64,000 nt of DNA, taken from Kutzneria kofuensis (lineage in GTDB: Bacteria > Actinomycetota > Actinomycetes > Mycobacteriales > Pseudonocardiaceae). The notes below the pieces were generated by a model. The model searched no databases. It was not told where the DNA came from and saw only the letters and a list, made by a program, of their open reading frames with translations. The position numbers and the translations under genes are program-made. Positions within the stretch are counted from its first letter, which is position 1. Each line of letters begins with the position of its first letter. Below are positions 19,081 through 30,428 of the stretch, piece by piece. The DNA is taken from positions 7,194,038 to 7,258,037 of the forward strand of contig NZ_JACHIR010000001.1 in assembly GCF_014203355.1 (NCBI RefSeq), given 5' to 3'.

Positions 19081-19736
19081 CCGAGACGCCCATCCGTGTC
19101 TTCCTTGTCGACGACCACGCGGTGGTGCGCCGGGGTATGCGCGCGTTCTTCGACATGCTGGACGACATCGAGGTGCTCGGCGAGGCCGGCGACGGCCAGG
19201 CGGCGCTCGACCAACTCGCCACCATGGCGGCCACCGACGAGCTGCCCGACGTCGTGCTGATGGACCTGTTGATGCCGCGCCTGGACGGGATCCGCGCGAC
19301 GAAGGCGATCAAGCAGCGCTACCCGCACGTCGAAGTCGTCGCGCTGACGAGCTTTTCCGAGGCGGAACGGGTGCACGTCGCGCTGGAGGCCGGCGCGGCC
19401 GGCTATCTGCTCAAGGACGCCGAGGCCGACCAGGTCGGGGCGGCCGTCCGTGCCGCCAACCGCGGCCAGGTCCACCTGGATCCGGCGGTGGCCCGCAAGC
19501 TCACCCAGGCCCTCGTCGCGCCCCAGCACACCGTGACCGCGCTGACGCCGCGCGAGCGCGAGATCCTCATCCTGGTGGCCGCCGGAAAGTCCAATCGGGA
19601 CATCGCCGACACGCTCGTGATCAGCGAACGCACCGCCCGCACCCACGTCAGCAACGTGCTGGCGAAGCTGGGGCTCGCCTCCCGGACCCAGGCCGCCCTC
19701 TGGGCGATCCGGGAGGGCCTGGCCACCGCGCCCTGA
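19077..19736 (+). CDS. NarL/LuxR-type response regulator
   Basis: A 219-residue regulator. The receiver domain (about 6-125) has acidic residues in FLVDDHAVVRRG, the phospho-acceptor Asp in DVVLMDLLMPRLDG and the conserved Lys in GYLLKDAEADQ. A LuxR helix-turn-helix follows (LTPREREILILVAAG, then ISERTARTHVSNVLAKL). The start overlaps the kinase stop codon, which makes this the cognate partner. Target genes are unknown. Confidence 0.93.
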   Translation: MTETPIRVFLVDDHAVVRRGMRAFFDMLDDIEVLGEAGDGQAALDQLATMAATDELPDVVLMDLLMPRLDGIRATKAIKQRYPHVEVVALTSFSEAERVHVALEAGAAGYLLKDAEADQVGAAVRAANRGQVHLDPAVARKLTQALVAPQHTVTALTPREREILILVAAGKSNRDIADTLVISERTARTHVSNVLAKLGLASRTQAALWAIREGLATAP

Positions 19737-19739
19737 CGC

Positions 19740-20516
19740 TCACGCGGCGTCGGGGCGGGCGGCGGCCATCGCGGCGGAGGCGGCACGGGCGGCCCGGCGC
19801 AGTCGGTCGATGACGGTGCCCGGGTCGAACCGGCTGATGTGCCCGCTGATCGAGACGGCGGCGACGGCCTGACCCGCCGTGCCGAGTACGGGCGCGGCGA
19901 TGCACACGGCTTCCGGGTGCGTCTCGCCGAAGTCGTAGGCGATGCCGGCACGGCGAACCGACGCCAGGTCGGCCTGCAGCCGTACGGGCGAGGTGATCGT
20001 GGCGTCCGTGAACCGAGGCAGGTCCGCGGAAAGCACTGCCGTCAAAGCGGTACGCGACGCGTACGCGAGCAGCGCCTTGCCCACTGCCGTGGAGTGAGCC
20101 GGCAGCGCGCCGCCGACACGGGAGTCGGCCGGGCTGCGGCGATGGCCGTGCAGCTTCTCCACGCAGCGAACGCCGCTGTCGGTGAGCACGCCGAGGTGCA
20201 CGGTCTCGTGGGTCAGCTCGTACAGGTCCTGGAGGAACGGCAGGCACGCCTCGCGCAGCTGCGGCGGCAGCCCGCCGGTCAGCAGGCCGGTGATGCCCCG
20301 CAGCCGCTCGCCGATCCGGTAGCTGCGGGCGCTGCGCTCCACGATGCCGGCGGACTCCAGCACGCCGAGCAGCCGGTGGCTCGTCGTCTTCGGCAGCCCG
20401 GTGCGGCGGGACAGCTCGGACACGCCGAGCGTCTCGTCCCGATGCTCCCACGCCTCCAGCAGCGAGAAGGCCTTCTCCACCGCGGTACGGGTCTCGGATT
20501 CGATCGCCATGGTCAT
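19740..20516 (-). CDS. IclR-family transcriptional regulator
   Basis: A 258-residue regulator with an N-terminal winged helix (VEKAFSLLEAWEHRDETLG, then LSRRTGLPKTTSHRLLGVLE) and a C-terminal effector-binding domain (for example HLGVLTDSGVRCVEKLHGHR). IclR proteins control small-molecule catabolism or specialised metabolism and often themselves. GGAGGAGG precedes the ATG. It is the last gene of a minus-strand operon behind two small proteins (gap of 13 bases) and converges with the NarL regulator. The effector is unknown. Confidence 0.9.
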   Translation of the reverse strand: MTMAIESETRTAVEKAFSLLEAWEHRDETLGVSELSRRTGLPKTTSHRLLGVLESAGIVERSARSYRIGERLRGITGLLTGGLPPQLREACLPFLQDLYELTHETVHLGVLTDSGVRCVEKLHGHRRSPADSRVGGALPAHSTAVGKALLAYASRTALTAVLSADLPRFTDATITSPVRLQADLASVRRAGIAYDFGETHPEAVCIAAPVLGTAGQAVAAVSISGHISRFDPGTVIDRLRRAARAASAAMAAARPDAA

Positions 20517-20529
20517 CTCGGCCTCCTCC

Positions 20530-20883
20530 TCACGCCACCGCGGCCGGCCGTCTGGCCGTCACGACACCGAGGCTGGCGCGGCAGGCGGCCAGCAGCCGCG
20601 TGGTCGCGCCGCTGCCGCCGGCCCCGCAGCCGGGGCAGGTCATCCGGACGGTGCCGGCGAGTTCGTCGATCGCCACGGTCAGCGGCCGCTCGCAGCGGCG
20701 GCACCAGCGGTGCCGGGTGACCGGGTGGACGTGCACGGGGGAGGACACGCACTGGTGGATCCAGCGGCCGTGGACGTGGCAGGTGAGCCGGTCGTCGGGG
20801 GACAGCCGGCCGGCGTCCTCGTCCTGGTCCTCGGCCCGCAGCCGGCGGGCCAGGGGTGATTCCACGAGATGCAGGACGGTCAT
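20530..20883 (-). CDS. Small zinc-ribbon protein
   Basis: A 117-residue protein. C- and H-rich pairs, HRWCRRCERPL and MTCPGCGAGG, make a probable zinc ribbon of the CxxC...CxxC type, preceded by CHVHGRWIHQC. Its ATG overlaps the stop of the 77-aa gene (ATGA), and it lies 13 bases before iclR. Small zinc-ribbon proteins of this kind occur in actinobacteria without known function; a role in nucleic-acid or protein contact would be a guess. Confidence 0.7.
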   Translation of the reverse strand: MTVLHLVESPLARRLRAEDQDEDAGRLSPDDRLTCHVHGRWIHQCVSSPVHVHPVTRHRWCRRCERPLTVAIDELAGTVRMTCPGCGAGGSGATTRLLAACRASLGVVTARRPAAVA

Positions 20884-21113
20884 GCCGCCCACCCACCCTC
20901 GGCGCTCAGCCGGTCGGCGTGCGCGAAGCTGGCGGCCGCGTGGGCGCTCTCCTGGTCGGCGTCGTCTCCGCCGCGGGCGGCGAGCTGCTCGTGCATGCGG
21001 CCCTTGGCCCGGTACCACTCGGCGACGGCCTCGTTCGACGCGCCGGGGGCGGGGCGGTGGGTGAACAGCGCGGTCATCTCGATGATGGCGTTGATACTGG
21101 GCTGGGTGTTCAT
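20880..21113 (-). CDS. Small hypothetical protein, operon leader
   Basis: A 77-residue protein with no cysteines or membrane segment, mostly helical (EAVAEWYRAKGRMHEQLAARG and an Ala-rich C-terminus). ATG 21113 is preferred because GAGG lies 8 bases upstream; GTG 21122 is the alternative and gives 80 residues. It is the first gene of the operon with the zinc-ribbon protein and IclR. I do not recognise a function. Confidence 0.65.
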   Translation of the reverse strand: MNTQPSINAIIEMTALFTHRPAPGASNEAVAEWYRAKGRMHEQLAARGGDDADQESAHAAASFAHADRLSAEGGWAA

Positions 21114-21250
21114 CTCGGTCACCTCATCGGCGGGGCTGTTTTGGCGACACTTGAACTGTGCTCCGCATCACATCTGTAGACATCGGCGTGGAGACCCGAC
21201 GCGACCAGGGCTTTGGGGCTGCCCCGTCCGGGACGAACGACGATGCGCGG

Positions 21251-21643
21251 CTACGTCATTTGACGCGGGCCGCAGTCTTCGAGGGTGGCCAGCAGCTCGT
21301 CGGGGACCCTGGCCTTCTCCAGGAAGTGGGTCGCCCCGGCGCCGAGCGCGTGTTCCCGCGCGTTGGCGTCGATGCTCATCGCGATCACGGTGATGCCCAG
21401 GTCCGCGCTCAGCGCGCGCAGCAGGCCGAGGCCGTCGGCCAGCGCCGGCAGGTAGACGTCGGCGAGCACGATGTCCGGCGCGTGCTCCCGCGCGTGCGCG
21501 AGGGCCTCGACGGCGTGCCGGGCCTCGGCGACGACCACGATGCGCGGATGAGATGTGAGGAAGGCGCGCAGCGCGGACCGCACCCTCGTGTCGTCCTCGG
21601 CGATGAGGACCCGGATCGGCGCGGCCTGGTCGTCACGGACCAT
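21251..21643 (-). CDS. Receiver-only response regulator
   Basis: A 130-residue single-domain receiver. Acidic residues are in VLIAEDDTRVR, the phospho-acceptor is Asp62 in DIVLADVYLP, and the conserved Lys is in FLEKARVPDEL. It resembles the receiver half of NarL proteins but stops before any helix-turn-helix, so it cannot bind DNA in the usual way. ATG 21643 is preferred over 21709 because GAGGAGG lies just upstream. It is divergent from the terpene operon, with no kinase next to it. Confidence 0.82.
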   Translation of the reverse strand: MVRDDQAAPIRVLIAEDDTRVRSALRAFLTSHPRIVVVAEARHAVEALAHAREHAPDIVLADVYLPALADGLGLLRALSADLGITVIAMSIDANAREHALGAGATHFLEKARVPDELLATLEDCGPRQMT

Positions 21644-22102
21644 CAACGGGCCTCCTCGCGACGCGCTGCGGCGTAGGAGTCCAGTGAACCTGCTCGGCGT
21701 GGTGGCCACCCGCAGCCGATGACTCGACTTGCCCGAGACATATGACGTAGACGGGCTCCGGCCCGACCGCGCACCGTCACCGACAACGTCGTCTCATTGC
21801 GACGATCGGGCGGCGGTTTGTCGAGGGGGTCCGCGAGCGGTGATCCGACGACCGAAGGGCGTCGGCCGAGCGTGAACCGGACCTCGATCTCGCCGGTATC
21901 ACGCCCGTAGCGGGGTGGGCAACGGGCCGTTCCGTGTGCCGGACATCGCGCCGCCGCCGCGTAACCCGCTTGAAGGACAGTAGATCGGCGTTGTCCAACC
22001 TTGTGGAACAGACGGTGCCGCCGCGTTCGCACGCTGGTTACGGTGCGCGGGACAACACGGCGGGTGCCCGTTTCCGCCATGTGAGCCGGGAGGGTGAGCG
22101 GT
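21644..22102. other. Divergent intergenic region before terpene operon
   Basis: About 460 bases between the receiver protein and the prenyl synthase. No reading frame with convincing features. It must contain the promoter of the eight-gene terpene operon. CGTCG-N8-CGACG (21787-21804) and GTCCA-N6-TGGAAC (21993-22009) are weak inverted repeats, but no clear promoter was recognised. Confidence 0.5.
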
Positions 22103-23134
22103 GTGACCGCAGAACCGATTGTGCGGCAAGCCAGTTCCGCGCTGGACATTCTTGCCACGAGCCGCAGGATGCTGGATCCGCGACTGAGGGCGGCGGTCGA
22201 CCGGCTGCCGGGCATGCTGCGCCGCATCGCCGGCTACCACCTCGGCTGGTGGGACGCGGACGAGCGGCCGGTGGCTGCCAGCCCGGGCAAGGCGATCCGG
22301 CCGGCTCTGGTGCTGCTGGCCGCCGAGGCCGTCGAGGACCGGGTCGACGAGGCGATGCCCGCCGCCGTCGCGGTGGAGCTCGTGCACAACTTCTCGCTGT
22401 TGCACGACGACGTGATGGACGTCGACCGGATGCGGCGCAACCGCCCGACCGCGTGGACGGTTTTCGGTGTGTCGCAGGCGATCATCGCCGGCGACGCGAT
22501 GGCGTCGCTGGCCAGCGCGGTGCTGTCGGAGTCGGCCGGCCCGTGGGCGGCCAGCGCCGTCCGTTGGCTCAACGACTGCGTTGTGGACCTGTGTGACGGG
22601 CAGTTCCTCGACGTCGCCTTCGAACAGCTGGACCGGGTCGACCTGGCCGAGTGCCTACGTATGGTGCACGGCAAGACCTCGGCTCTGCTGGGCGTCTCCT
22701 GCGCGCTCGGCGCGCTGGCCGGCGGCGGAACGCCGCGCCAGGTCGAGCTGCTGCGCCAGTTCGGCTACCACCTCGGCCTGGCCTTCCAACTGGTTGACGA
22801 CCTGCTGGGCATCTGGGGCGACCCCGCCGTCACGGGCAAGCCGGTCGGCGCGGATCTGGTGCGCCGCAAGAAGTCTCTGCCGGTGGTGGCCGCGCTCGCC
22901 TCGGGCACGGCCGCCGGTGACGAGCTCGCCCGCACGTACCGGGCGGACACGCCGGTCGATGTGGCCCGTACGAGCGAACTCGTCGAGCTGGCCGGCGGCC
23001 GGAAGTGGGCGGAGACCCGCGCCGACGAGGAGCTGGCCCACGCGATGGCCTGCCTCGACTACGCCAACTGCGCGCCCAGGGCCCGCGGCTACCTGGTCGA
23101 GGTGGCCAACCTCGTCGTCCGCCGGAACCACTGA
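22103..23134 (+). CDS. Polyprenyl diphosphate synthase (probably GGPP synthase)
   Basis: A 343-residue trans-prenyltransferase joining IPP to allylic diphosphates. The first aspartate-rich motif is [18 protein letters not shown] and the second is [13 protein letters not shown]; both bind magnesium-diphosphate. The DDxxD motif without insertion and the [13 protein letters not shown] context resemble actinobacterial GGPP synthases, so a C20 product is likely but not proven (FPP possible). Start GTG 22103 is 9 bases behind GGGAGG; GTG 22094 abuts it and is less likely. It leads the MEP-pathway/terpene operon and is followed 16 bases later by ispH. Confidence 0.9.
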   Translation: MTAEPIVRQASSALDILATSRRMLDPRLRAAVDRLPGMLRRIAGYHLGWWDADERPVAASPGKAIRPALVLLAAEAVEDRVDEAMPAAVAVELVHNFSLLHDDVMDVDRMRRNRPTAWTVFGVSQAIIAGDAMASLASAVLSESAGPWAASAVRWLNDCVVDLCDGQFLDVAFEQLDRVDLAECLRMVHGKTSALLGVSCALGALAGGGTPRQVELLRQFGYHLGLAFQLVDDLLGIWGDPAVTGKPVGADLVRRKKSLPVVAALASGTAAGDELARTYRADTPVDVARTSELVELAGGRKWAETRADEELAHAMACLDYANCAPRARGYLVEVANLVVRRNH

Positions 23135-23150
23135 GCCCGAGGAGACTGCC

Positions 23151-24377
23151 ATGCTTCGCCGCTTGCCGGTGACCGCGGTCGGCGACCAGACCGCCAATGT
23201 GCTGGTGGCCGACGGGATCCGCGTCGACGGTCGCGAGGTGGCCTGCCCCGCCGCCCCGCTGTTGATCGGCGACCTGACGCGCCGCGGCCACCACCCGGAG
23301 GTCGCCACACTGCAGGCCGGCGCCGGTGGCGTCGAGGCTGCCGTCGCGTTGGTGCCCGGCACCGACTTGGGGCTGGCCGTCGCCGCCGCGCCGCGGGATC
23401 TCGCCACCGCGCAAGGAGTTGTGGCTTCATGGCTGGCCGTCGCGGGGCCGCGCACCGTGTTGCTGGCGAGCCCCCGGTCGTTCTGCGCCGGCGTCGAGCG
23501 GGCGATCGAGATCGTCCTGCAGACGCTGCAGCAGCGGGACACCACTGTGTACGTGCGCAAGGAGATCGTGCACAACAAGCACGTCGTCAACGACCTCGCC
23601 CGGCGCGGGGCGCGCTTCGTCGACGAGCTCGACGAGGTGCCGGACGGTGCGACTGTGGTGTTCTCGGCGCACGGCGTCTCGCCCGCGGTGCGGGCGGAGG
23701 CCCGCGACCGCGGCATGGAGGTGATCGACGGGACCTGTCCGCTGGTGACCAAGGTCCACTCGGAGGCCCGGCGGTTCGCCGGTCGCGGCGACACGGTTGT
23801 CCTCATCGGGCACGCCGGCCACGAGGAGGTCGAGGGCACCATGGGGGAGGCGCCCGACGCGATGGTGCTCGTCGAGACCGTCGACGACGTGCTGAAGCTG
23901 GAGATCGAGGACGTCAGCCGGGTCTCGGTGCTGACGCAGACCACCCTCGCCATGGACGAGACGGCCGAGGTGGCGGACGCGCTCCGGCAGCGGTTCCCGG
24001 CGCTGCGTGGCTCGGCGGCCGAGGACATCTGCTACGCCACCACCAACCGGCAGGAATCGTTGCGACGGCTCACCGTCGACGCGGACGTCGTGCTCGTCGT
24101 CGGCTCGGTGAACTCGTCCAACTCGCAGCGGCTCGTCGATCTCGCCGACCGCCAGGGCGTGCCGGCCCACCTGATCGACGACGTGGCGGACCTCCGCCCG
24201 GAGTGGTTGGCCGGTGCGGAAACCGTGGGCCTGACCGCGGGCGCCTCCGCGCCGCCCGAACTCGTCTTCGAGGTGATCGCCGCGCTCGGCGGGCTCGGTC
24301 CGGTCGAGGTGCGGGAACGCCGGACCGTCGACGAGACCGTCCACTTCGGACTTCCGTCCGCGCTGCGCACGCGGTGA
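23151..24377 (+). CDS. ispH: 4-hydroxy-3-methylbut-2-enyl diphosphate reductase
   Basis: A 408-residue protein performing the last MEP step, reduction of HMBPP to IPP and DMAPP with a [4Fe-4S] cluster. The three cluster cysteines are in [23 protein letters not shown] and [10 protein letters not shown]. It is about 90 residues longer than usual at the N-terminus ([13 protein letters not shown] up to about residue 95), a domain I do not recognise. GAGGAGA precedes the ATG. It sits between the prenyl synthase and dxs. It needs low-potential electrons, relevant to the korAB genes downstream. Confidence 0.95.
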   Translation: MLRRLPVTAVGDQTANVLVADGIRVDGREVACPAAPLLIGDLTRRGHHPEVATLQAGAGGVEAAVALVPGTDLGLAVAAAPRDLATAQGVVASWLAVAGPRTVLLASPRSFCAGVERAIEIVLQTLQQRDTTVYVRKEIVHNKHVVNDLARRGARFVDELDEVPDGATVVFSAHGVSPAVRAEARDRGMEVIDGTCPLVTKVHSEARRFAGRGDTVVLIGHAGHEEVEGTMGEAPDAMVLVETVDDVLKLEIEDVSRVSVLTQTTLAMDETAEVADALRQRFPALRGSAAEDICYATTNRQESLRRLTVDADVVLVVGSVNSSNSQRLVDLADRQGVPAHLIDDVADLRPEWLAGAETVGLTAGASAPPELVFEVIAALGGLGPVEVRERRTVDETVHFGLPSALRTR

Positions 24378-24409
24378 GACAGCCATCCACTCACGCTCGG
24401 GAGCTAGCC

Positions 24410-26200
24410 ATGACCAGTGCCTACCAGGCGGCGTCGGACCAGGTGCCGCTACCGCGACCGCGCAAGGCCGCCCACCCCAGCCTGCTGTCCGCCGAACTGG
24501 GCGAGTTCGACACCGTGCAGCTGCGCGCGCTGGCCGCCGACATCCGGGCCCACCTGGTGAGCACGGTCTGCGCGGCCGGCGGCCACCTCGGCTCCAACCT
24601 GGGCGTCGTCGAGCTGACGATCGCGCTGCACCGGGCCTTCCGGTCGCCGTGGGACGCGGTCCTGTTCGACATCGGCCACCAGGCCTACGTGCACAAGATG
24701 CTCACCGGCCGCTGGGACCGATTCCGCACGCTGCGCCAGGCCGGCGGCCTGTCGGGTTACCCTTCCCGGGCCGAGAGCGCTCACGACTTCATCGAGAACT
24801 CCCACGCCTCAACGGTGATCTCCTACGCGGACGGCATGGCGCGGGCGATCGAGCTGATCGGAAACCACGGCCGGCGGGTCGCCGCGGTCATCGGCGACGG
24901 CGCGCTCACCGGCGGCATGTGCTGGGAGGCGATGAACAACCTCGGCGGCTCCGGCAAGCCGGTGGTCCTGGTGCTCAACGACAACGAGCGGTCCTACGAC
25001 CCGACGCTCGGGTCCGTCGCCGAACACCTGAGCGCGCTGCGCGCCGGCACGGCCGACGGAAACCTGTTCGAGCAGCTGGGTTTCGAGTACCTGGGGCCGA
25101 TCGACGGGCACGACTTCGACGCCCTCGACGACGCCTTCGCCCTGGCGCGCAGCCGTCCGCACCCGGTGCTGGTGCACTGCGTGACCGTGAAGGGCAAGGG
25201 ATACGCGCGGGCCGAGCGGGACGAGGCCGACCGCATGCACGGCATCGGCGTGATCGACCCGGCGACCGGCCGCAGCACGCAGCCGGCCGCGGTCAGCTGG
25301 ACGAACGTGTTCGCCGAGGAGATCGCCGACATCGCGCGCGACCGGGTCGACGTCGTCGGCGTCACCGCCGCGATGCGGCTGCCGGTCGGCTTCGGCAGGT
25401 TCGCCGCGGAGTTCCCGGACCGCGTGATCGACGTGGGCATGGCCGAGCAGCACGCCCTGACGTCGGCGGCCGGCCTCGCCATGGGCGGCATGCACCCGGT
25501 GGTGGCCGTCTACTCGACGTTTCTCAACCGGGCGTTCGACCAGCTGCTGATGGACGTCGCGCTGCACCGGCTGCCGGTGACGCTCGTGCTGGACCGGGCC
25601 GGTGTCACCGGGCCGGACGGGCCCAGCCACCACGGCATGTGGGACCTGTCGCTGCTGGCCATGGTTCCGGGGATGCGGGTGGCCTGCCCGCGTGACACCG
25701 ACAGCCTGCGAACCCAGCTGCGCCAGGCGGTTTCGTGCGAGGGGCCGACCGCGATCCGGTTCCCCAAGGCCTCGGCGGGGCCGGCGGTCCCGGCCTGCGC
25801 CACGGTCGGCGACGTGGATCTGCTGTCCGCCGACGGGAACGACGTACTGATCGTCGCTGTCGGACAGTTGGCCCCGATGTGCCTGCGGGCCGCGGAGATC
25901 CTGCGCGAGCAGGGCATCGGCGTGACGGTGGCGGACCCGCGGTGGGTGCTGCCGGTGAGTCCCTCGCTGGTGGATCTCGTCGCCGGGTTCCGGGTCGCCC
26001 TCGTGGTCGAGGACGGCCTCGGCTCCGGTGGCATCGGCGACGCCGTCGCCCGGGCTTGTGCCGCGTCCGATGTGGACGTTCCGGTCCGATCGATGGGGTT
26101 GCCAACAAGGTTTCTCGCGCACGGTAGCCGGAACGGGGTGCTGGCCCAGGTCGGCCTGGATGCCGAGTCGATCGCCAGGCACGTCGGCGGCCTGCTGTGA
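24410..26200 (+). CDS. dxs: 1-deoxy-D-xylulose-5-phosphate synthase
   Basis: A 596-residue thiamine-diphosphate transketolase-like enzyme that condenses pyruvate and glyceraldehyde 3-phosphate, the first and flux-controlling MEP step. Visible features: [30 protein letters not shown], the TPP motif [16 protein letters not shown] ending near LNDN, and [18 protein letters not shown]. Slightly shorter than housekeeping homologues (~620-640). Its last codons overlap the dxr start (GTGA). A dedicated copy inside a biosynthetic cluster would raise isoprenoid precursor supply. Confidence 0.96.
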   Translation: MTSAYQAASDQVPLPRPRKAAHPSLLSAELGEFDTVQLRALAADIRAHLVSTVCAAGGHLGSNLGVVELTIALHRAFRSPWDAVLFDIGHQAYVHKMLTGRWDRFRTLRQAGGLSGYPSRAESAHDFIENSHASTVISYADGMARAIELIGNHGRRVAAVIGDGALTGGMCWEAMNNLGGSGKPVVLVLNDNERSYDPTLGSVAEHLSALRAGTADGNLFEQLGFEYLGPIDGHDFDALDDAFALARSRPHPVLVHCVTVKGKGYARAERDEADRMHGIGVIDPATGRSTQPAAVSWTNVFAEEIADIARDRVDVVGVTAAMRLPVGFGRFAAEFPDRVIDVGMAEQHALTSAAGLAMGGMHPVVAVYSTFLNRAFDQLLMDVALHRLPVTLVLDRAGVTGPDGPSHHGMWDLSLLAMVPGMRVACPRDTDSLRTQLRQAVSCEGPTAIRFPKASAGPAVPACATVGDVDLLSADGNDVLIVAVGQLAPMCLRAAEILREQGIGVTVADPRWVLPVSPSLVDLVAGFRVALVVEDGLGSGGIGDAVARACAASDVDVPVRSMGLPTRFLAHGSRNGVLAQVGLDAESIARHVGGLL

Positions 26201-27387
26201 GTGCCGCCGTCCTGGTGCTCGGCTCGACGGGGTCGATCGGCGCCCAGGCGCTCGACGTCGTCGAGGCCCGGCCGGATCAGTTCTGGGTCGCCGGCATCTC
26301 GTCGTCCGGCCGGAAGCCGGCGGTGCTGGCGTGCCAGGCGTTGAACCACAACGTCGACGCCGTCGCGGTCACCGACCCGGCCGCCGTCGACAACGTCCGG
26401 CTCGCCCTGCGCACCGAAGCCCACCGCCGGGGCAACACGCAGCGGCTGCCGCGAATTCTGTCCGGCCCGCACGCGGACCTGGAGTTGATCGACTCCACGC
26501 CGGTGGATGTCGTGCTCAACGCCCTGCCCGGCTCGCAGGGCCTGCGGCCGTCGTTGCTGGCGCTGGGCACCGGCGCTCGGTTGGCGTTGGCCAACAAGGA
26601 ATCGCTGGTGGCCGGCGGTTCGCTGGTGTTGAAGGCGGCCAAGCCGGGGCAGTTGGTGTCGGTGGACTCCGAGCACTCGGCGTTGGCGCAGTGCCTGCGC
26701 GGCGGCGCCGAGGAGGAGGTGGCCCGGCTGGTGTTGACGGCGTCGGGCGGCCCGTTCCGTGGTCGGCGCCGCGCCGAGTTGGCCCGGGTCACCGTCGGCA
26801 GCGCGATGGCGCATCCGACCTGGTCCATGGGGCCGCTGATCACCATCAACTCGGCGACGCTCGTCAACAAAGGGCTGGAGGTCATCGAGGCGCACCTGCT
26901 GTTCGACGTGCCCTACGACCGGATCGACGTCGTGGTGCACCCGCAGTCGGTGATCCACTCCATGGTGACCTTCGTGGACGGTTCGACGCTGGCCCAGGCC
27001 AGCCCGCCGGACATGCGGCTGCCGATCTCGCTGGCCCTGGGCTGGCCGGCCCGGGTGGCGGGTGCGGCGCAGGCGTGCGACTGGTCATCGCCGACGAGTT
27101 GGACGTTCGAGCCGCTGGACGATGTGACGTTCCCGGCGGTGGAGCTGGCCCGCTTCGCCGGTGCGACCGGCGGTTGCCTGCCGGCGGTCTACAACGCCGC
27201 CAACGAGGAGTGCGTCGCCGCTTTCCTCGCCGGCGCAACGAGTTTTCTGTCCATTGTGGATACCGTGGCCGAGGTTGTCGGCGCCGCCGACCAGTGGCAC
27301 GGGGAACCCGCCGACGTGTCCGAGGTGCTTGCCGCCGAAGGGTGGGCCCGGACCAGGGCCGCCGCCACGCTGGCGCGTGCCGCCTGA
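26197..27387 (+). CDS. dxr: 1-deoxy-D-xylulose-5-phosphate reductoisomerase
   Basis: A 396-residue NADPH enzyme converting DXP to [18 protein letters not shown] at the N-terminus is the nucleotide-binding loop; [25 protein letters not shown] and [16 protein letters not shown] are the metal- and substrate-binding blocks. The GTG start overlaps the dxs stop by four bases, so translation is coupled. The next gene, ispG, starts 16 bases downstream. Confidence 0.95.
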   Translation: MSAAVLVLGSTGSIGAQALDVVEARPDQFWVAGISSSGRKPAVLACQALNHNVDAVAVTDPAAVDNVRLALRTEAHRRGNTQRLPRILSGPHADLELIDSTPVDVVLNALPGSQGLRPSLLALGTGARLALANKESLVAGGSLVLKAAKPGQLVSVDSEHSALAQCLRGGAEEEVARLVLTASGGPFRGRRRAELARVTVGSAMAHPTWSMGPLITINSATLVNKGLEVIEAHLLFDVPYDRIDVVVHPQSVIHSMVTFVDGSTLAQASPPDMRLPISLALGWPARVAGAAQACDWSSPTSWTFEPLDDVTFPAVELARFAGATGGCLPAVYNAANEECVAAFLAGATSFLSIVDTVAEVVGAADQWHGEPADVSEVLAAEGWARTRAAATLARAA

Positions 27388-27403
27388 TGTGAGGGAGATG
27401 ATC

Positions 27404-28549
27404 ATGTCTGTCCTGCTCGGCATGCCGCAGGCGCCTGCGCCGGTGCTTGCGCCCCGTCGTGTCACCCGGCAGCTGAAGGTGGGGTCGGTGGGCATCGGCA
27501 GCGACTTTCCCGTTGCGGTGCAGTCCATGACCACGACGCTCACCGCCGACGTCAACGCCACCCTGCAGCAGATCGCGGAGCTGACCGCGGCCGGCTGCGA
27601 CATCGTGCGCGTGGCCTGCCCGTCGCAGGACGACGCGGACGCGCTGCCGGCGATCGCGCGCAAGTCGCAGATCCCGGTGATCGCCGACATCCACTTCCAG
27701 CCCAAGTACGTGTTCGCCGCGATCGAGGCCGGCTGCGCCGCGGTGCGGGTGAATCCGGGCAACATCAAGAAGTTCGACGACAAGGTCCGGGAGATCGCGC
27801 AGGCGGCCAAGGACCATGGCACGCCGATCCGGATCGGTGTCAACGCCGGTTCGCTGGACCCGCGGCTGTTGCAGAAGCACGGCAAGGCCACGCCGGAGGC
27901 GTTGGTGGAGTCGGCGCTGTGGGAGGCATCGCTGTTCGCCGAGCACGACTTCCACGACATCAAGATCTCGGTCAAGCACAACGACCCGGTGGTCATGGTC
28001 CGGGCCTACGAGCTGTTGGCGGAGTCGTGTGACTATCCGCTGCACCTGGGTGTGACCGAGGCCGGTCCGGCGTTTCAGGGCACGATCAAGTCGGCGGTGG
28101 CGTTCGGGGCGCTGCTGCGGCAGGGCATCGGGGACACGATCCGGGTGTCGCTGTCGGCGCCGCCGGTGGAGGAGATCAAGGTCGGCACGCAGATCCTGCA
28201 GTCGCTGAACCTGCGTCCGCGCAAGCTGGAGATCGTGTCGTGCCCGTCGTGTGGTCGGGCGCAGGTGGATGTGTACAAGTTGGCCGAGGAGGTCACCGCC
28301 GGCCTGGAGGGCATGGAGGTGCCGCTGCGGGTGGCGGTGATGGGGTGCGTGGTCAACGGGCCCGGTGAGGCGCGGGAGGCCGATCTGGGGGTGGCCTCGG
28401 GCAACGGCAAGGGGCAGATCTTCGTCAAGGGGCAGGTCGTCAAGACGGTGCCGGAGCACCAGATCGTCGAGACCCTGATCGAAGAGGCGTTGCGGATGGC
28501 GGAGGGGATGGAGTCGGTGCCGGGGTCGTCGGTGGAGGTCGTGGCATGA
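27404..28549 (+). CDS. ispG: 4-hydroxy-3-methylbut-2-en-1-yl diphosphate synthase
   Basis: A 381-residue [4Fe-4S] enzyme making HMBPP from MEcPP by two-electron reduction. The TIM-barrel N-terminus includes [17 protein letters not shown]; cluster cysteines are in [12 protein letters not shown] and [14 protein letters not shown] near the C-terminus. ATG 27404 is preferred to 27398 because GAGGGAG (27391-27397) then has normal spacing. The stop overlaps the korA start (ATGA), tying it to a ferredoxin-reducing enzyme. Confidence 0.95.
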   Translation: MSVLLGMPQAPAPVLAPRRVTRQLKVGSVGIGSDFPVAVQSMTTTLTADVNATLQQIAELTAAGCDIVRVACPSQDDADALPAIARKSQIPVIADIHFQPKYVFAAIEAGCAAVRVNPGNIKKFDDKVREIAQAAKDHGTPIRIGVNAGSLDPRLLQKHGKATPEALVESALWEASLFAEHDFHDIKISVKHNDPVVMVRAYELLAESCDYPLHLGVTEAGPAFQGTIKSAVAFGALLRQGIGDTIRVSLSAPPVEEIKVGTQILQSLNLRPRKLEIVSCPSCGRAQVDVYKLAEEVTAGLEGMEVPLRVAVMGCVVNGPGEAREADLGVASGNGKGQIFVKGQVVKTVPEHQIVETLIEEALRMAEGMESVPGSSVEVVA

Positions 28550-30428
28550 CCGGCACCCGTCGCATCGTCAAGGCCGTCGACCGGGTTGTGATCCGTTTCG
28601 CCGGTGACTCCGGTGACGGCATGCAACTCACCGGCGACCGGTTCACCTCCGAGGCCGCCGCGTTCGGCAACGACCTCGCCACCCTGCCGAACTTCCCCGC
28701 CGAGATCCGCGCGCCCCAGGGCACGCTGCCCGGCGTGTCCAGCTTCCAGCTGCACTTCGCCGACTACGACATCCTCACCCCCGGCGACCGCCCCGACGTC
28801 CTGGTCGCGATGAACCCCGCCGCCCTCAAGGCCAACATCGCCGACCTCCCGGCCGGCGGGACCCTGATCGTCAACACCGACGAGTTCACCAAACGCAACC
28901 TGACCAAGGTCGGCTACGCCTCCAACCCCCTGGACGACGAGTCCCTGGCGCAGTACAACGTGCACCAGGTCGCGATGGCCTCCATCACCCGCGCCGCCCT
29001 GGAACCCACCGGGCTGTCGAAGAAGGACGCCGAACGCGCCAAGAACATGTTCGCCCTCGGTCTGCTGTCGTGGATGTACCACCGGGAGACCGCCGGCACC
29101 GAACGGTTCCTGCGGGAGAAGTTCGCCAAGAACCCGGCCATCGCCGAGGCCAACATCCTCGCGTTTCACACCGGCTGGAACTACGGCGAGACCACCGAGT
29201 CGTTCGCCGTGACCTACGAGGTCGCCCCGGCGAAGCTGGCCACCGGCACGTATCGGCAGATCACCGGCAACACCGCGCTGGCGTACGGGATCGTGGCGGC
29301 CGGGCAGTGCGCCAAACTGCCCGTCTTCCTCGGCACCTACCCGATCACCCCGGCCTCCGACGTGCTGCACGAACTGGCGAAGCACAAGAACTTCGGGGTG
29401 ACCACGTTCCAGGCCGAGGACGAGATCGCCGGCATCGGCGCCGCCCTGGGCGCCTCCTTCGGCGGCGCGCTGGGGGTGACCTCCACCTCCGGGCCGGGGA
29501 TCGCGTTGAAGTCCGAGACCATCGGCCTGGCCGTGATGACCGAGATGCCGCTGGTCGTGCTGGACATCCAGCGCGGCGGCCCGTCGACCGGTCTGCCGAC
29601 CAAGACCGAGCAGGCCGACCTGCTGCAGGCCATGTTCGGCCGCAACGGCGAGGCCCCGGTGCCGATCATCGCCCCCCGCTCGCCGGCCGACTGTTTCGAC
29701 GCCGCCCTGGAGGCCACCCGGATCGCGCTGACCTATCGCACGCCGGTGTTGCTGCTGTCGGACGGCTACATCGCCAACGGCTCCGAGCCGTGGCTGATCC
29801 CCGACGTCGACGACCTGCCCGATTTGAGTGTGGAGTTCGCGACCGAGCCCAACGCCACCGACGGGTCGGGGGAGTTCTGGCCGTATCTGCGGGATCCGGA
29901 GACGCTGGCCCGGCCGTGGGCGGTGCCGGGCACGCCGGGGCTGGAGCACCGCATCGGCGGGCTGGAGAAGGCCGACAAGACCGGCAACATCTCCTACGAC
30001 CCGGACAACCACGACAAGATGGTCCGGCTGCGCCAGGCCAAGATCGACGGCATCGCCGTGCCGGACGCCGAGGTCGACGACCCGTCCGGGGCCGCGCGGG
30101 TGCTGGTGCTGGGCTGGGGCTCCTCGTACGGGCCGATCGGCGCGGCCTGCCGGCGGGTGCGCCGGCTGGGCATGGACGTCGCGCATGTGCACCTGCGCAA
30201 CCTCAACCCGTTCCCCAAGAACCTGGGCGAGGTGCTGGGGCGGTACGACAAGGTCGTGATCCCGGAGATGAACCTGGGCCAGCTCGCGATGCTCATCCGG
30301 GCCAAGTTCCTGGTCGACGCCGTCTCCTACACCAAGGTGGCGGGTCTGCCGTTCAAGGCCGAGGAACTCCAGGACGTGCTCGTCGGCCATGTGCGGGCGA
30401 TGCGGGCGATGCGAAGCGAGGTGGCGGC

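Noticed and set aside
28075-30390. 771-residue minus-strand frame opposite korA
   Set aside because: Low-complexity Gly/Val/Arg/Asp shadow; korA on the plus strand has full family motifs.
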